Shown here: in pieces, positions 28,173 through 38,738 of the stretch | How positions within the stretch are numbered: the first letter of the stretch is position 1 | Layout of the letters: each line of letters starts with the position of its first letter | NCBI GenBank assembly: GCA_937873665.1 | Contig: CALMYW010000394.1 | Span: forward strand, 124,001-188,000 | DNA length: 64,000 nucleotides | Direction: 5' to 3' | DNA from: an uncultured Sphingorhabdus sp. | GTDB lineage: Bacteria; Pseudomonadota; Alphaproteobacteria; Sphingomonadales; Sphingomonadaceae | The notes under the pieces: model-generated | What the model saw: the letters and a program-made list of their open reading frames with translations, nothing else | Told to the model about the DNA's origin: nothing | The model's database searches: none | Program-made: the position numbers and the translations under genes

Positions 28173-28577
28173 GTGACCCGCATCCTGCTTCCTCTCCTCG
28201 CAACAGCATTAGCTCCTTCAGCGCAAGCCGACGATATGCTTCGAGGCAGTGCTACCCAGCCGCCCGAGAAAATCTCGTTCCTCGCTACCTTTGGCGAAGA
28301 AAAATGTCCTGAGGCTGTTGATCCTGACGAAATCGTCGTCTGCGCCACAGCGCCCGAAAGCGATCGTTATCGCATTCCCAAAGACTTGCGCAAAGGCGAG
28401 GAAGAGGCCGCAGCCAGCCAATCCTGGACGTCAGCAGTCGAAAGCCTGGACGAAGAAGCACGGCCCATGCGCCCGAACAGCTGCTCGGTCGTGGGCACAG
28501 GCGGCTTCACCGGATGCACCCAGGCGATGTTACGCGAATGGTTCGCCGCTCGGCGCGGAAAGATCGACGCCAACTAA
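28173..28577 (+). CDS. Small secreted protein of unknown function
   Basis: A 134-residue protein started from the GTG at 28173, which gives a clean signal peptide (VTRILLPLLATALAPSAQA). The frame is open up to 28020, but that part overlaps the rpsB promoter region and has no signal. The mature part has EIVVCATAPESDRYRIPKDLR and a later CSVVGTGGFTGCTQAML with two cysteines that could form a disulfide. I do not recognise a named domain. It is convergent with the M20 peptidase, 6 bp apart. Confidence 0.65.
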   Translation: MTRILLPLLATALAPSAQADDMLRGSATQPPEKISFLATFGEEKCPEAVDPDEIVVCATAPESDRYRIPKDLRKGEEEAAASQSWTSAVESLDEEARPMRPNSCSVVGTGGFTGCTQAMLREWFAARRGKIDAN

Positions 28578-28583
28578 CGCCGG

Positions 28584-29996
28584 CTATTTGTCTGCATAGA
28601 TTTGCACCAACCGGTGCAGATAATCGCGCCCGTCATAAACTGATTTGACTCGCAGACGCTCATTGAGCCCGTGCACCCCGCCACCATCGGCTTCATAAAA
28701 GATACCCGGAATCCCATAAGTTGGGATATTGATCAGCGCCGTCATCGTCGCATCGGTCGCCCCCGTCGACATCGTCGGAACCAACGGCACGCCTGGGAAA
28801 ATTTCCTCCGCCAGCTTGATCGCCGGATCAAGAATGCGCTTGTCGAGCGGCGGCGGCACGGCCATCGGCCGATGGGGTTTACGCAGCGTCACCTTGACAC
28901 GAGGGTTGGCGATTGCTGCTTCAATGGCCGCCTGCGTGGCTTCGGTCGTCATCGTGGGAACTATGCGGCAGTTAACAACGCCTTTGGCCCGCTGCGGCAA
29001 TGCATTGGGCGCGTGCCCGGCTTCGAGCATTGTCGCCACACATGTTGTGCGCAGGGTCGAGTTCATTACAGGATCAGCCGACAGGATTGCCGCCGCCTGC
29101 ACATTGCCTTCGTCTGCCAGCAAATCCGCAATCGCCTTTTGTCCCGCTGCTGGCGCGGTTGGGGACATCTGTTTCAGAAATGCACGCGTTGTATCGTTCA
29201 ACTGCACCGGAAAGCCCAGCCGCTTTACGGCGACAATAGCCTCTGCCAGGTCGTAAACCGCGTTGTCCGGGCGCGGTACGGAGCTATGGCCGCCGGGATT
29301 GGTGGTCTCCAACTCAAATATGCGGTTGGCCTTTTCACCGACCTGGATCGCAAGAAATTGTGGCTTGCCATTCTTGTCGAGCCTGCCACCGCCGCCTTCA
29401 TTCAATGCGAATTCTGCAGACAAAGTTTCGGGCATGTTGCGCGCAAGCCATTCCGCCCCGTTCAGCGCCTTGCTTGAACTTTCTTCGCCGCAGGTTGCCG
29501 CCACCTTGATGGTGCGCTTGGGCCGATAGCCCGCTTGCTTGAAGCGGTTCAGGCTATCGACCCAGATAGCGGCTTGCACCTTGTCGTCGGCCACCCCCCT
29601 TGCGAAGAAAAACCCATCCTCCTCTACCAGGGTGAATGGGTCTCGCGTCCAGTCCTCTCGCTTTGCTTCGACCACATCAATATGTGCCAGCAGCAACATC
29701 GGCTTCAGTGTTTTCGATGTGCCCTTGTACTCGGCAACCAGGTTGCCTTCACGTTCATAGCCTGGGACAACAATGACCCGCGCCTCGTCTTTGGTGAAAC
29801 CGGCATCGTACATGCGCTTTGCCAATTGTTCGGCAGCGACGGTGCAACTGCCGTTCGAATAGGCCGTGTTGGTGTTGACCAGTTCGGCATAAAGTTCTCG
29901 GAACGCGGCCTGATCGGGCCGCAACGTTTGTGCCGTCGCACTCCCGGTCGCCAAGGATGCAAAACCCGCAGCAATCATCCATTTTCCAAGCAGCAT
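28584..29996 (-). CDS. M20 family metallopeptidase, secreted
   Basis: A 470-residue zinc-dependent exopeptidase or deacylase with a signal peptide (MLLGKWMIAAGFASLATGSA). Metal ligands are in LLLAHIDVVEAK (His near residue 109), the following RGVADDK (Asp) and CGEESSS (Glu-Glu near 170). A dimerisation domain lies in the middle and a last ligand His in the C-terminal GGVHGLNE. It stands alone. Its start is 138 bp from the divergent SOS-type gene, and that gap holds the LexA-type box. The substrate is unknown. Confidence 0.9.
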   Translation of the reverse strand: MLLGKWMIAAGFASLATGSATAQTLRPDQAAFRELYAELVNTNTAYSNGSCTVAAEQLAKRMYDAGFTKDEARVIVVPGYEREGNLVAEYKGTSKTLKPMLLLAHIDVVEAKREDWTRDPFTLVEEDGFFFARGVADDKVQAAIWVDSLNRFKQAGYRPKRTIKVAATCGEESSSKALNGAEWLARNMPETLSAEFALNEGGGGRLDKNGKPQFLAIQVGEKANRIFELETTNPGGHSSVPRPDNAVYDLAEAIVAVKRLGFPVQLNDTTRAFLKQMSPTAPAAGQKAIADLLADEGNVQAAAILSADPVMNSTLRTTCVATMLEAGHAPNALPQRAKGVVNCRIVPTMTTEATQAAIEAAIANPRVKVTLRKPHRPMAVPPPLDKRILDPAIKLAEEIFPGVPLVPTMSTGATDATMTALINIPTYGIPGIFYEADGGGVHGLNERLRVKSVYDGRDYLHRLVQIYADK

Positions 29997-30075
29997 CTGC
30001 TCCCCCCAAATTACCTAGATATTGAAATCAGGCTATCGTTCGCGTCGGATGTTTTCAATCGCCGAATTTTCCAAT

Positions 30076-30106
30076 TGACAATATAGAACAAATATAGAAC
30101 ATATAA
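30076..30106 (+). promoter_or_regulatory. SOS-type promoter with LexA operator
   Basis: TTGACA (30076-30081) is a consensus -35 box, and an AT-rich CATATA/TATAAG region near 30101-30108 could serve as the -10. Between and over them lies GAACAAATATAGAAC (30087-30101), an exact GAAC-N7-GAAC, the alphaproteobacterial LexA operator. A bound repressor would block the promoter directly. It is upstream of the small membrane protein at 30135 and also 91 bp or more from the divergent peptidase start. Confidence 0.7.
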
Positions 30107-30134
30107 GGAAATAACGGTGATTCGGAGGATTCAA

Positions 30135-30386
30135 ATGTCGTTCATTGCTGCCGCATTTTTCGCCACTGCTTTCCTGCTTGCAGTTTATGCCATCCTCTCG
30201 ACGCTGGCACAGAAATGGGAACGTATTGGCCAAGTAGCTGCCATGCGCGGAACGCCAGTCGAGCGGATTATTCGCTTGGGCGCTGTGCGTTATACAGGCC
30301 AGCGCGTCCGCCTCGTTGTCGTTAATGAGCTGGAGCCACAGCCCGAACAGCAGGCATTCACTTTTGGCCGACTGTGCGCCGCCTGA
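30135..30386 (+). CDS. Small membrane protein, predicted SOS-regulated
   Basis: An 83-residue protein not matched to any family I know. The ATG at 30135 has a GGAGG site 6 bp upstream; a GTG at 30117 would be an alternative. Residues 4-26 form one hydrophobic helix (FIAAAFFATAFLLAVYAIL), followed by a basic cytoplasmic or periplasmic region with MRGTPVERIIRLGAVRYTG. The promoter overlaps a LexA-type operator. Small single-helix SOS proteins of other bacteria (SidA of Caulobacter, SulA-type functions) inhibit division, so a checkpoint role is conceivable but is inference only. A terminator follows at 30421. Confidence 0.7.
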   Translation: MSFIAAAFFATAFLLAVYAILSTLAQKWERIGQVAAMRGTPVERIIRLGAVRYTGQRVRLVVVNELEPQPEQQAFTFGRLCAA

Positions 30387-30414
30387 ACCTTCCAGCAGAA
30401 TATTGGGTTCAACG

Positions 30415-30444
30415 AAAAAAGGCGGGGATGCACCCCGCCTTTTT
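30415..30444. terminator. Bidirectional terminator
   Basis: GGCGGGG-ATGCA-CCCCGCC (30421-30439) is flanked by AAAAAA on the left and TTTTT on the right, so it can end both the small SOS-type gene (+) and the convergent peptidase gene (-). Confidence 0.85.
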
Positions 30445-30464
30445 CTTGATAGCCAATTCAAGCC

Positions 30465-32072
30465 TCAGCTTGTCAGCTTCGCTTCCCCATCGGCCGCAGC
30501 CTTTTTGGCAATCAACCTTTCGTACATGTCCTTTGCGTCTTCGCGGACAACAACACCCGTATAATTGTCCGCCAGCCACTGCAGCCGCTTGCGATCCTTC
30601 TTCTTTTGACGCTCATCCTTTTTCTCATCGCCGTCCAGTGCCCCAAAGGCATCCGGTTCGATTATGAAAATGGCATCTTCGATAAATCCACGATCTTCGA
30701 AGTCCTTGGCGAGCATATAGCGGATGTCCCGATCGCGCGGGATCAGTTGATGCGCCTTCATCAAACCATTTTGCGCCTCGGCCGGGGGCAGGATACCGCG
30801 CAGCGAATAGCTTTTGTAAAGCCCCACATGCGCAGTCGCCAGATTCGGATCGATCTTGATCGCGGCACGGATAGGCTTGCGCGCTTCGGCAAATGCCGCG
30901 TCATCGGTCGACTTGGCGGCAAGCAATTTGTCAACTTGCACCATCCCCTTTATGGCCATCGCCTTTGCATTGTTCGGGGACAGTGCAAGAATCCGGTCGG
31001 CAAGAGCAACCGCTTCGTCGAAATTTTCCGCAAGACGCTCAACCTCCAACTGGGTCATCATCGCACCTAAATCTGTTGGGTTGTCCTTGATGACTTGCCG
31101 ACCGGTGCGCACAACGAGCGGCAATACCGATCGTTCAAAAGACGAGTTCAAGCGCATTTCCGTCTGCAGCATCGCCGCTTCGCCCTTGGTCAACGATCGA
31201 ATTGTAATCGGACCGACATCCATTGGTTTTAGCGACAAGCGCTTGGCTGTCAGATTCTTCGCATGCGCCTTCATCTCGTCGTCGAGCTTATCGATATCGG
31301 CACCGAAAGCAGCCTTGGCAGCTTCGTCATATTTGACGCCTTGCGTGATCGCCACCAGATACTGGTTCAACTGCTTACCGCGTTCCGGATTTGAAGCCGC
31401 ATAATGGGTCAGCAGCCATCCTTGGGCGTAAAGGTTGCGCAAACTGTCCCCGACATCGGCATAGCTTTTTGCAGTCAAAAGCTTGCGCATCGGGTACCAG
31501 CCGCTGCGGATGACATCCATGCGATAAAAAGGCGCGTGTCCTACTTCAACCACGTTATTCGGCAGAAAATCCATCGATCCGTAATATTCGGCAAAGCCTT
31601 CGCTATACCATGTCGGATAGAGGCCAGGAAAATACTGGTACATGAAATGGTGGCCATATTCATGCTGCAATATCTTTGGCGCCGCATCCTTGGAATTGTC
31701 GGCGACCGCCTTGCGCGTTCCCGTCGGGCGCACCGATCGACGCACCGAAACCAGATAAGGTCCACGTTCGGTTGCACTGTAGAATCCCAGCAGACCCTGA
31801 TTGTCGCCCGGAAGGAAGGATTGCAGCGCAGTCGTATCGCGCAACAAAAATACGGTCAGCCTCAACGGGCTGCCTTCCTTTTTGGATTGCGAATAGGCCT
31901 TCAGCAAACGGTGATACACTTCGATGTTGGTGACGGTTTCCTTGAGCGACGCTTCATCTTCTTCGCTGTAAACCGTCAGCAAGCCCGACGTCGCCACCTT
32001 CCATTCGGCAAATGCCGCCGATGATGTGGACAATAACAATGCCAGCGCTGACATTTTGACTAATTTGTGCAT
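30465..32072 (-). CDS. Secreted gluzincin-like zinc peptidase with TPR-type C-terminus
   Basis: A 535-residue protein with a signal peptide (MHKLVKMSALALLLSTSSAAFA). The zinc motif HEYGHH is at residues 137-142 and a likely third ligand Glu is in SEGFAEYYG (E162), as in gluzincins and the DUF1570-type peptidases. The C-terminal half (about 300-470) is helical and repeat-like, resembling TPRs (LAENFDEAVALADRILAL, then NNAKAMAIKGMVQVDKLL). I use the ATG at 32072; an upstream frame to 32123 hides the signal. The substrate is unknown. Confidence 0.8.
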   Translation of the reverse strand: MHKLVKMSALALLLSTSSAAFAEWKVATSGLLTVYSEEDEASLKETVTNIEVYHRLLKAYSQSKKEGSPLRLTVFLLRDTTALQSFLPGDNQGLLGFYSATERGPYLVSVRRSVRPTGTRKAVADNSKDAAPKILQHEYGHHFMYQYFPGLYPTWYSEGFAEYYGSMDFLPNNVVEVGHAPFYRMDVIRSGWYPMRKLLTAKSYADVGDSLRNLYAQGWLLTHYAASNPERGKQLNQYLVAITQGVKYDEAAKAAFGADIDKLDDEMKAHAKNLTAKRLSLKPMDVGPITIRSLTKGEAAMLQTEMRLNSSFERSVLPLVVRTGRQVIKDNPTDLGAMMTQLEVERLAENFDEAVALADRILALSPNNAKAMAIKGMVQVDKLLAAKSTDDAAFAEARKPIRAAIKIDPNLATAHVGLYKSYSLRGILPPAEAQNGLMKAHQLIPRDRDIRYMLAKDFEDRGFIEDAIFIIEPDAFGALDGDEKKDERQKKKDRKRLQWLADNYTGVVVREDAKDMYERLIAKKAAADGEAKLTS

Positions 32073-32154
32073 AAAACTCCCCAGCTTAATTGCATTCCAC
32101 GTCGATATGCACCAATCGCGCACAGCACAATATGGTGAATATAACTATGGATGT

Positions 32155-32185
32155 AAAAAAGGGCGGTGCCGAAGCCCCGCCCTTT
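32155..32185 (-). terminator. Terminator after hup
   Basis: AAAGGGCGG and CCGCCCTTT form a 9-bp stem (32158-32166 with 32177-32185), followed on the minus strand by TTTTTT, 27 bp past the hup stop. Confidence 0.85.
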
Positions 32186-32211
32186 CCTATTTCCAAAAAG
32201 ATTTGTGAAAC

Positions 32212-32484
32212 TTAGTTCACGGCATCCTTGAGTGCCTTGCCAGCCTTGAACTTGGGCTGGTTCGAGGCAGGGATCTTCATCTCTTCACCGGTGCGCGGGT
32301 TGCGGCCGGTCGAAGCCTTGCGCTTGGCTACAGCAAAGGTGCCAAAGCCTACGAGGCGAACTTCGCCACCCTTTTTGAGCGCCTTTGTGATGGCGTCAAA
32401 GGTAGCTTCCACTGCCTTGCCTGCATCGGTTTTGCTCAGGCCACTTGCATCTGCAACGGCTGCGACGAGATCATTCTTGTTCAT
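32212..32484 (-). CDS. hup: DNA-binding protein HU
   Basis: A 90-residue histone-like protein that bends and compacts DNA as a dimer. The signature GFGTFAVAKRKASTGRNPRTG is around residues 46-66 (quoted parts: RNPRTGEEMKIPAS), and the N-terminus is MNKNDLVAAVADASGL. Length is exactly that of the family. It has its own promoter and terminator. Confidence 0.98.
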   Translation of the reverse strand: MNKNDLVAAVADASGLSKTDAGKAVEATFDAITKALKKGGEVRLVGFGTFAVAKRKASTGRNPRTGEEMKIPASNQPKFKAGKALKDAVN

Positions 32485-32558
32485 AGTATCGGGATCCCCC
32501 TCTCAAATGAATATTATGGACCAATTCCGGGAAGGAATCGCGGCTGGGCCGGAGCGGG

Positions 32559-32587
32559 AATAAGGAGTAGAAACAGCCCTCTGTCAA
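32559..32587 (-). promoter_or_regulatory. Promoter of hup
   Basis: On the minus strand a consensus TTGACA (32587-32582) is followed after 17 bp by CTTATT (32564-32559), 75 bp upstream of the hup start. No other gene lies in the 285 bp up to lon, where I see nothing else. Confidence 0.55.
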
Positions 32588-32769
32588 AGGAAATATCCGC
32601 AAAAAACCGCGCTTTTCGGCGAATTGACGGATAATCTGTCGATAAGTGAGACGAAACGCGTAAAATCCATCGCGCCTTGACGTCAAATCACTGTGTAACG
32701 GGCAAAAACGCAGCGAGACGCAACGTCATTCAACATCGCGTCCCGCATCTCGATTCACAGTCTGATGGA

Positions 32770-35169
32770 TCAGTGAGTGACCGCTGAACCCGGAGCAGCA
32801 GTTGGTGCGAGCGGTTGCAAAGCCGCCAGTTCGTCTGCTTCGGTCCACTCCACAGGATCAAGCGGCGAAACCAATGCACGCGCCAATACCTGGTCGACAT
32901 GGGTTACCGGGATGATCTCCAGACCTTCCTTTATATTTGCTGGTATCTCGGCAAGATCCTTTTCATTCTCCTGCGGGATCAGAACCGTCTTGATGCCGCC
33001 GCGCAATGCCGCAAGCAGTTTCTCTTTCAACCCGCCAATCGGCAACACTCGTCCACGCAAAGTGACTTCGCCTGTCATGGCGACATCGCGATGCACGGCG
33101 ACGCCAGTCAATGTCGAGACGATCGCCGTAACCATGCCTATACCGGCCGAAGGGCCGTCCTTGGGCACGGCCCCCTCGGGCAAGTGGATGTGCACATCCT
33201 TGCGATTGAAGATCGATGGTTTGATGCCATAGCTCGGCGCACGGGCCTTTACGTAGCTCAGCGCCGCCTGAATCGACTCCGACATTACTTCGCCCAGCTT
33301 GCCGGTCGTCTTGATTTGGCCCTTACCGCCAACGGTAACTGCCTCGATGGTCAGCAGCTCGCCACCAACCTCGGTCCAAGCGAGCCCGGTTACCGCACCA
33401 ATCTGGTTTTCATCCTCACCGATACCGTGGCGATATTTGCGAACACCTGAAAATTCAGCCAGATTTTCCGGCGTGATCGAAACACTCTTCGCCTTACCTT
33501 CGAGGATGCGACGCAGCGCCTTGCGGGCCAGCTTGGCAATCTCACGCTCAAGCGTACGAACGCCAGCCTCCCGCGTGTAGTACCGGATCAGGTCGCGCAG
33601 CCCATCATCGCTGACTTCAAACTCGCCTTTTTTCAAGCCATGCGCCTCGACCTGCTTTTCCACCAAGTGACGCTTGGCGATTTCGAGCTTTTCATCCTCG
33701 GTGTAACCCTCAAGCCGGATGATCTCCATTCGGTCAAGCAACGGCTGCGGCAGGTTCATGCTGTTCGCGGTGGTCACGAACATCACGTCCGACAAATCAA
33801 GGTCGATTTCCAGATAATGGTCGTTGAACTTGTTGTTCTGTTCGGGATCAAGCACTTCGAGCAGCGCCGATGCCGGATCACCGCGGAAATCCTGACCAAG
33901 CTTGTCAATTTCGTCGAGCAGGAACAGCGGGTTCATCGTCCCCGCCTTTTTCAGGTTCGAAGCGATCTTGCCCGGCATTGAGCCGATATAGGTGCGACGG
34001 TGCCCGCGGATTTCGGCTTCATCACGAACCCCACCCAGCGACTGACGGATGAATTCGCGCCCGGTCGCTTTGGCAATCGACTTGCCAAGCGAGGTTTTGC
34101 CGACACCCGGAGGGCCAACGAGGCAGAGGATCGGACCCTTCAGCTTGTTGGTGCGCGCTTGCACCGCCAGATACTCGACAATGCGGTCCTTGACCTTCTC
34201 GAGCGCAAAGTGATCGGCATCGAGAATGTCCTGTGCCTTGGCGATATCGCGCTTCAACTTTGATTTCTTGCCCCAGGGTATGCCGAGCAGCGAATCCAGA
34301 TAGTTGCGCACAACGGTTGCTTCGGCCGACATCGGCGCCATGCTGCGCAGCTTCTTCATTTCGGCCTGCGCCTTGGCTTTGGCTTCCTTCGATAGCTTCA
34401 GCGTGTCGATCTTGGTCTGCAGTTCGGCCAGCTCGTCGCCGCCCTCTTCATCCCCATTGCCCAGCTCGCGCTGGATCGCTTTCAGCTGCTCGTTGAGATA
34501 ATATTCGCGCTGAGATTTCTCCATCTGACGCTTCACGCGGCCGCGGATCTTCTTTTCGACCTGCAACACGCCCAATTCGCCTTCCATGAAGGCGAAGGAC
34601 ATTTCGAGGCGCTTCAACGGATCGGCTTCCACAAGTAGCGCTTGCTTGTCCGAAACCTTGAGGTTGATGTTCGCAGCCACCGCGTCGGCCAGCTGCGCAG
34701 CGTCTTCGATTTCGGCGAGCTGCACTGCAGTTTCAGAAGGAACCTTTTTGTTGAGCTTCGAATAGTTTTCGAACTGTTCAACCACAGACCGCATCAGCGC
34801 CGTTGTTTCCGGACCCTCGGTGGCTTTTGTCTCGATAAGTTCGACCTCGGCTTCGACATAGTCTGCCGCGCGCTGATGCAGGCGCAGAAGGTTCGCCCGC
34901 TGCTTGCCTTCAACGAGCACGCGCACGGTGCCGTCGGGAAGTTTCAGCAACTGCATCACGGACGCAGACACGCCTACCGTGTAAAGATCGTCATAGTCCG
35001 GATCATCTTCGGCAGGGTCGAGCTGCGTGACCAGGAAAATTTCCTTGTCCGCCGCCATCGCCTTTTCAAGTGCGATCACTGATTTGTCGCGGCCGACGAA
35101 AAGCGGCACGACCATACCCGGAAACACGACGATGTCGCGCAGGGGCAAAAGGGGAAGAGATTGCATCAT
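32770..35169 (-). CDS. lon: ATP-dependent protease Lon
   Basis: A 799-residue AAA+ serine protease of cytoplasmic quality control. It has an N-terminal substrate-binding LON domain ([20 protein letters not shown] at the start), a Walker [10 protein letters not shown] near residue 360, and a C-terminal protease domain with the catalytic Ser in [10 protein letters not shown] near 672 and Lys in GLKEKLL near 714. The start is one of two adjacent ATGs (35169 or 35166) behind a GGAG site. A heat-shock-like promoter and a hairpin lie upstream. Confidence 0.98.
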   Translation of the reverse strand: MMQSLPLLPLRDIVVFPGMVVPLFVGRDKSVIALEKAMAADKEIFLVTQLDPAEDDPDYDDLYTVGVSASVMQLLKLPDGTVRVLVEGKQRANLLRLHQRAADYVEAEVELIETKATEGPETTALMRSVVEQFENYSKLNKKVPSETAVQLAEIEDAAQLADAVAANINLKVSDKQALLVEADPLKRLEMSFAFMEGELGVLQVEKKIRGRVKRQMEKSQREYYLNEQLKAIQRELGNGDEEGGDELAELQTKIDTLKLSKEAKAKAQAEMKKLRSMAPMSAEATVVRNYLDSLLGIPWGKKSKLKRDIAKAQDILDADHFALEKVKDRIVEYLAVQARTNKLKGPILCLVGPPGVGKTSLGKSIAKATGREFIRQSLGGVRDEAEIRGHRRTYIGSMPGKIASNLKKAGTMNPLFLLDEIDKLGQDFRGDPASALLEVLDPEQNNKFNDHYLEIDLDLSDVMFVTTANSMNLPQPLLDRMEIIRLEGYTEDEKLEIAKRHLVEKQVEAHGLKKGEFEVSDDGLRDLIRYYTREAGVRTLEREIAKLARKALRRILEGKAKSVSITPENLAEFSGVRKYRHGIGEDENQIGAVTGLAWTEVGGELLTIEAVTVGGKGQIKTTGKLGEVMSESIQAALSYVKARAPSYGIKPSIFNRKDVHIHLPEGAVPKDGPSAGIGMVTAIVSTLTGVAVHRDVAMTGEVTLRGRVLPIGGLKEKLLAALRGGIKTVLIPQENEKDLAEIPANIKEGLEIIPVTHVDQVLARALVSPLDPVEWTEADELAALQPLAPTAAPGSAVTH

Positions 35170-35181
35170 ATTCACTCCGGC

Positions 35182-35242
35182 CCGCACCGAAAGGCGGTGC
35201 GGAAACTTGGCATCAATATGAGCGTGATTTTTCCCGGTTCAA
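35182..35242 (-). promoter_or_regulatory. Heat-shock-like promoter and leader hairpin of lon
   Basis: On the minus strand TTGAAC (35242-35237) and CATATT (35220-35215), 16 bp apart, resemble an RpoH (sigma-32) promoter. The resulting leader of about 38 nt would carry a perfect 7-bp hairpin, CCGCACC with GGTGCGG (35182-35188 with 35196-35202), ending just before the GGAG ribosome site. The promoter class is inferred. Confidence 0.45.
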
Positions 35243-35285
35243 CGGCATAGCGGCGAAATAGCGAGAAAAGCTGGGGAAAAGCGCC

Positions 35286-35617
35286 TCAAAAAGGCAGTTT
35301 GAAGCCCGGCGGCAGCGGCAAACCGCTGGTCATCTTGCCCATTTCGCTGTTGCTGGCGGCGTCGGCTTTTTCCCGCGCATCGTTGAATGCGGCCACAACA
35401 AGGTCTTCAAGCATCTGTTTGTCGGCGGGCACCATCAGGCTGTCATCGATGGCTAGCGATATGATCCGGCCTTTGGCGCTGGCGCGGACCTTGACCAGTC
35501 CACCACCGGAAACACCTTCAACCTCAATTGTATCAAGCTTGCCCTGCGCTTCCTCCATCTGCTTCTGGATGGTTTGCGCGGCTTCCTGCGCCGCTTTCAT
35601 CATCTCTTCGATGCTTT

Positions 35618-35621
<4 letters not shown>
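35286..35621 (-). CDS. YbaB/EbfC nucleoid-associated protein
   Basis: A 111-residue DNA-binding dimer of the YbaB family, with MMKAAQEAAQTIQKQMEEAQ at the start, then VEGVSGGGLVKVRASAKGRI and a DSLMVPADKQMLEDLVVAAF block. It overlaps dnaX by 4 bp, the usual dnaX-ybaB pairing. Its exact function is unsettled in the family. Confidence 0.95.
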
Positions 35622-37378
<1,757 letters not shown>

Positions 37379-37422
37379 ATTGTTCCGATAGGCCCGACAG
37401 ATTATTTTGTCGAAGGGCTATT

Positions 37423-38325
37423 TCAGTCGCGCGCCAAGCGGCGGGCAAAATGGGCCTGCACCGCGCTGGTCACGGCACGCGCAACCTTTTGCTGGCCCTC
37501 ACGCGAAGACAGGAAGACAGCGTCATCCACATTGCTGATATAGCCGGTTTCGAAAAGTACAGAGGGCGTGTCAGGTGCCTTGAGTACAATGAATGATGCG
37601 AATTTATGGGGCTTTTCGCGCAGCAGCATATTGGGTTTTGCTTCGCGGATCAGCAATTTGGCAAAACTTGCAGAAATGTTCATGGTTTCGCGCTGGGTCA
37701 GGTCTATCAGGATTGACGATACTTCCTGATCCTGCCTGCCAAGATTGACGCCATTTAGGACATCAGCCCGATTTTCGCGCGCAGCCAGCCGCTGTGCTTC
37801 GCGGTCGGAGGCAACCTCTGACAAGGTATACACCGTTCCTCCCCTCGCCTCAGGATTGCCAGCCGCATCGGCATGAATTGAAAGAAAGAGATCCGCTTTC
37901 ATTTTGCGGGCAATGCCATAGCGATATTGCAATATGAGGAAACTATCCCCTTCGCGTGTGAGTGCGACGCGCACGCGCCCTGTGTCGACAAGTTCGTCTC
38001 TAATGCCGCGGGCAATTGCCAACGTCACATCCTTCTCGCGCTCGCCGGACAGCGAATTGATCGCACCCGGATCGTGGCCTCCATGCCCGGCATCGATGAC
38101 CACCAAAGGCAGGCGGGCATCCGCCCGCCCGTATATTTTGGGCAATCCACGTGCCACTCCCTTTCCGATGGGTGCAGTGACTTCATAGCGTCGCCGGGGC
38201 GGTTCCGACCGGAATGCTTGAGCAACCTTGCCGAAAACTGTGCGGATCCATGCATCAACAGCGGATGACGTCGCCATTGGCTGCGCAGCCGTAATCAGAA
38301 GTGCAAGGAAAGCGCTGATCATCAT
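37423..38325 (-). CDS. N-acetylmuramoyl-L-alanine amidase (Amidase_3)
   Basis: A 300-residue zinc amidase that cleaves peptide stems from peptidoglycan, mainly at division. The signal region is MMISAFLALLITAAQPMA. The Amidase_3 domain begins VVIDAGHGGHDPGAINS (zinc His), with a second ligand in FLSIHADAAGNP and the catalytic Glu in VLFETGYISN. There is no AMIN domain, so it is a short AmiC-like form. It stands alone and divergent from rne. Confidence 0.93.
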   Translation of the reverse strand: MMISAFLALLITAAQPMATSSAVDAWIRTVFGKVAQAFRSEPPRRRYEVTAPIGKGVARGLPKIYGRADARLPLVVIDAGHGGHDPGAINSLSGEREKDVTLAIARGIRDELVDTGRVRVALTREGDSFLILQYRYGIARKMKADLFLSIHADAAGNPEARGGTVYTLSEVASDREAQRLAARENRADVLNGVNLGRQDQEVSSILIDLTQRETMNISASFAKLLIREAKPNMLLREKPHKFASFIVLKAPDTPSVLFETGYISNVDDAVFLSSREGQQKVARAVTSAVQAHFARRLARD

Positions 38326-38738
38326 TGAAACGGCTTTTGCGCAAAATAGGACATTCGGTCGAGGGAATTTTTCGCCGCCGCCACTTGCCCGCCAGACATA
38401 GGGGTGCTAGCACATAAAGCTGGAGCTATGACTTTGATAAGTCTAGTCCACCAAGACGCCGAACAGACTGACTTTTCGGTATAAAACAGGTTGATGTTGC
38501 ATGTGGCATGAAATTTCCCCTTCCGCCGTCCCCACGGGGTTCGGTGCGTTGGCGGCAAATTACGCCCGCGCGAATTGCGCCCGCGGTGCCTATGCAGCAG
38601 ACACATTCGTACATTCCCCGTCATTGAATACAGCAGGCAATGAAGTCTTTGCTGCGGACGATGCCGGATCACTTTCAGAAAATATGGCCCCCCGGTTCCT
38701 GCTAAAGGCGGAGCAATGGGAGGCTCGGAGAATTTATA
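38326..38738 (+). promoter_or_regulatory. 413 bp gap between amidase and rne; long rne leader
   Basis: No convincing gene lies here; open frames on both strands show no conserved pattern. It must hold the rne promoter and leader. A TATAAA lies near 38481, without a clear -35 box, which would give a leader of about 250 nt. Small GC hairpins such as CGTCCCCACGGGG near 38528 are visible. Long rne leaders mediate autoregulation by RNase E in enterobacteria; the same here is inference. Confidence 0.4.
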
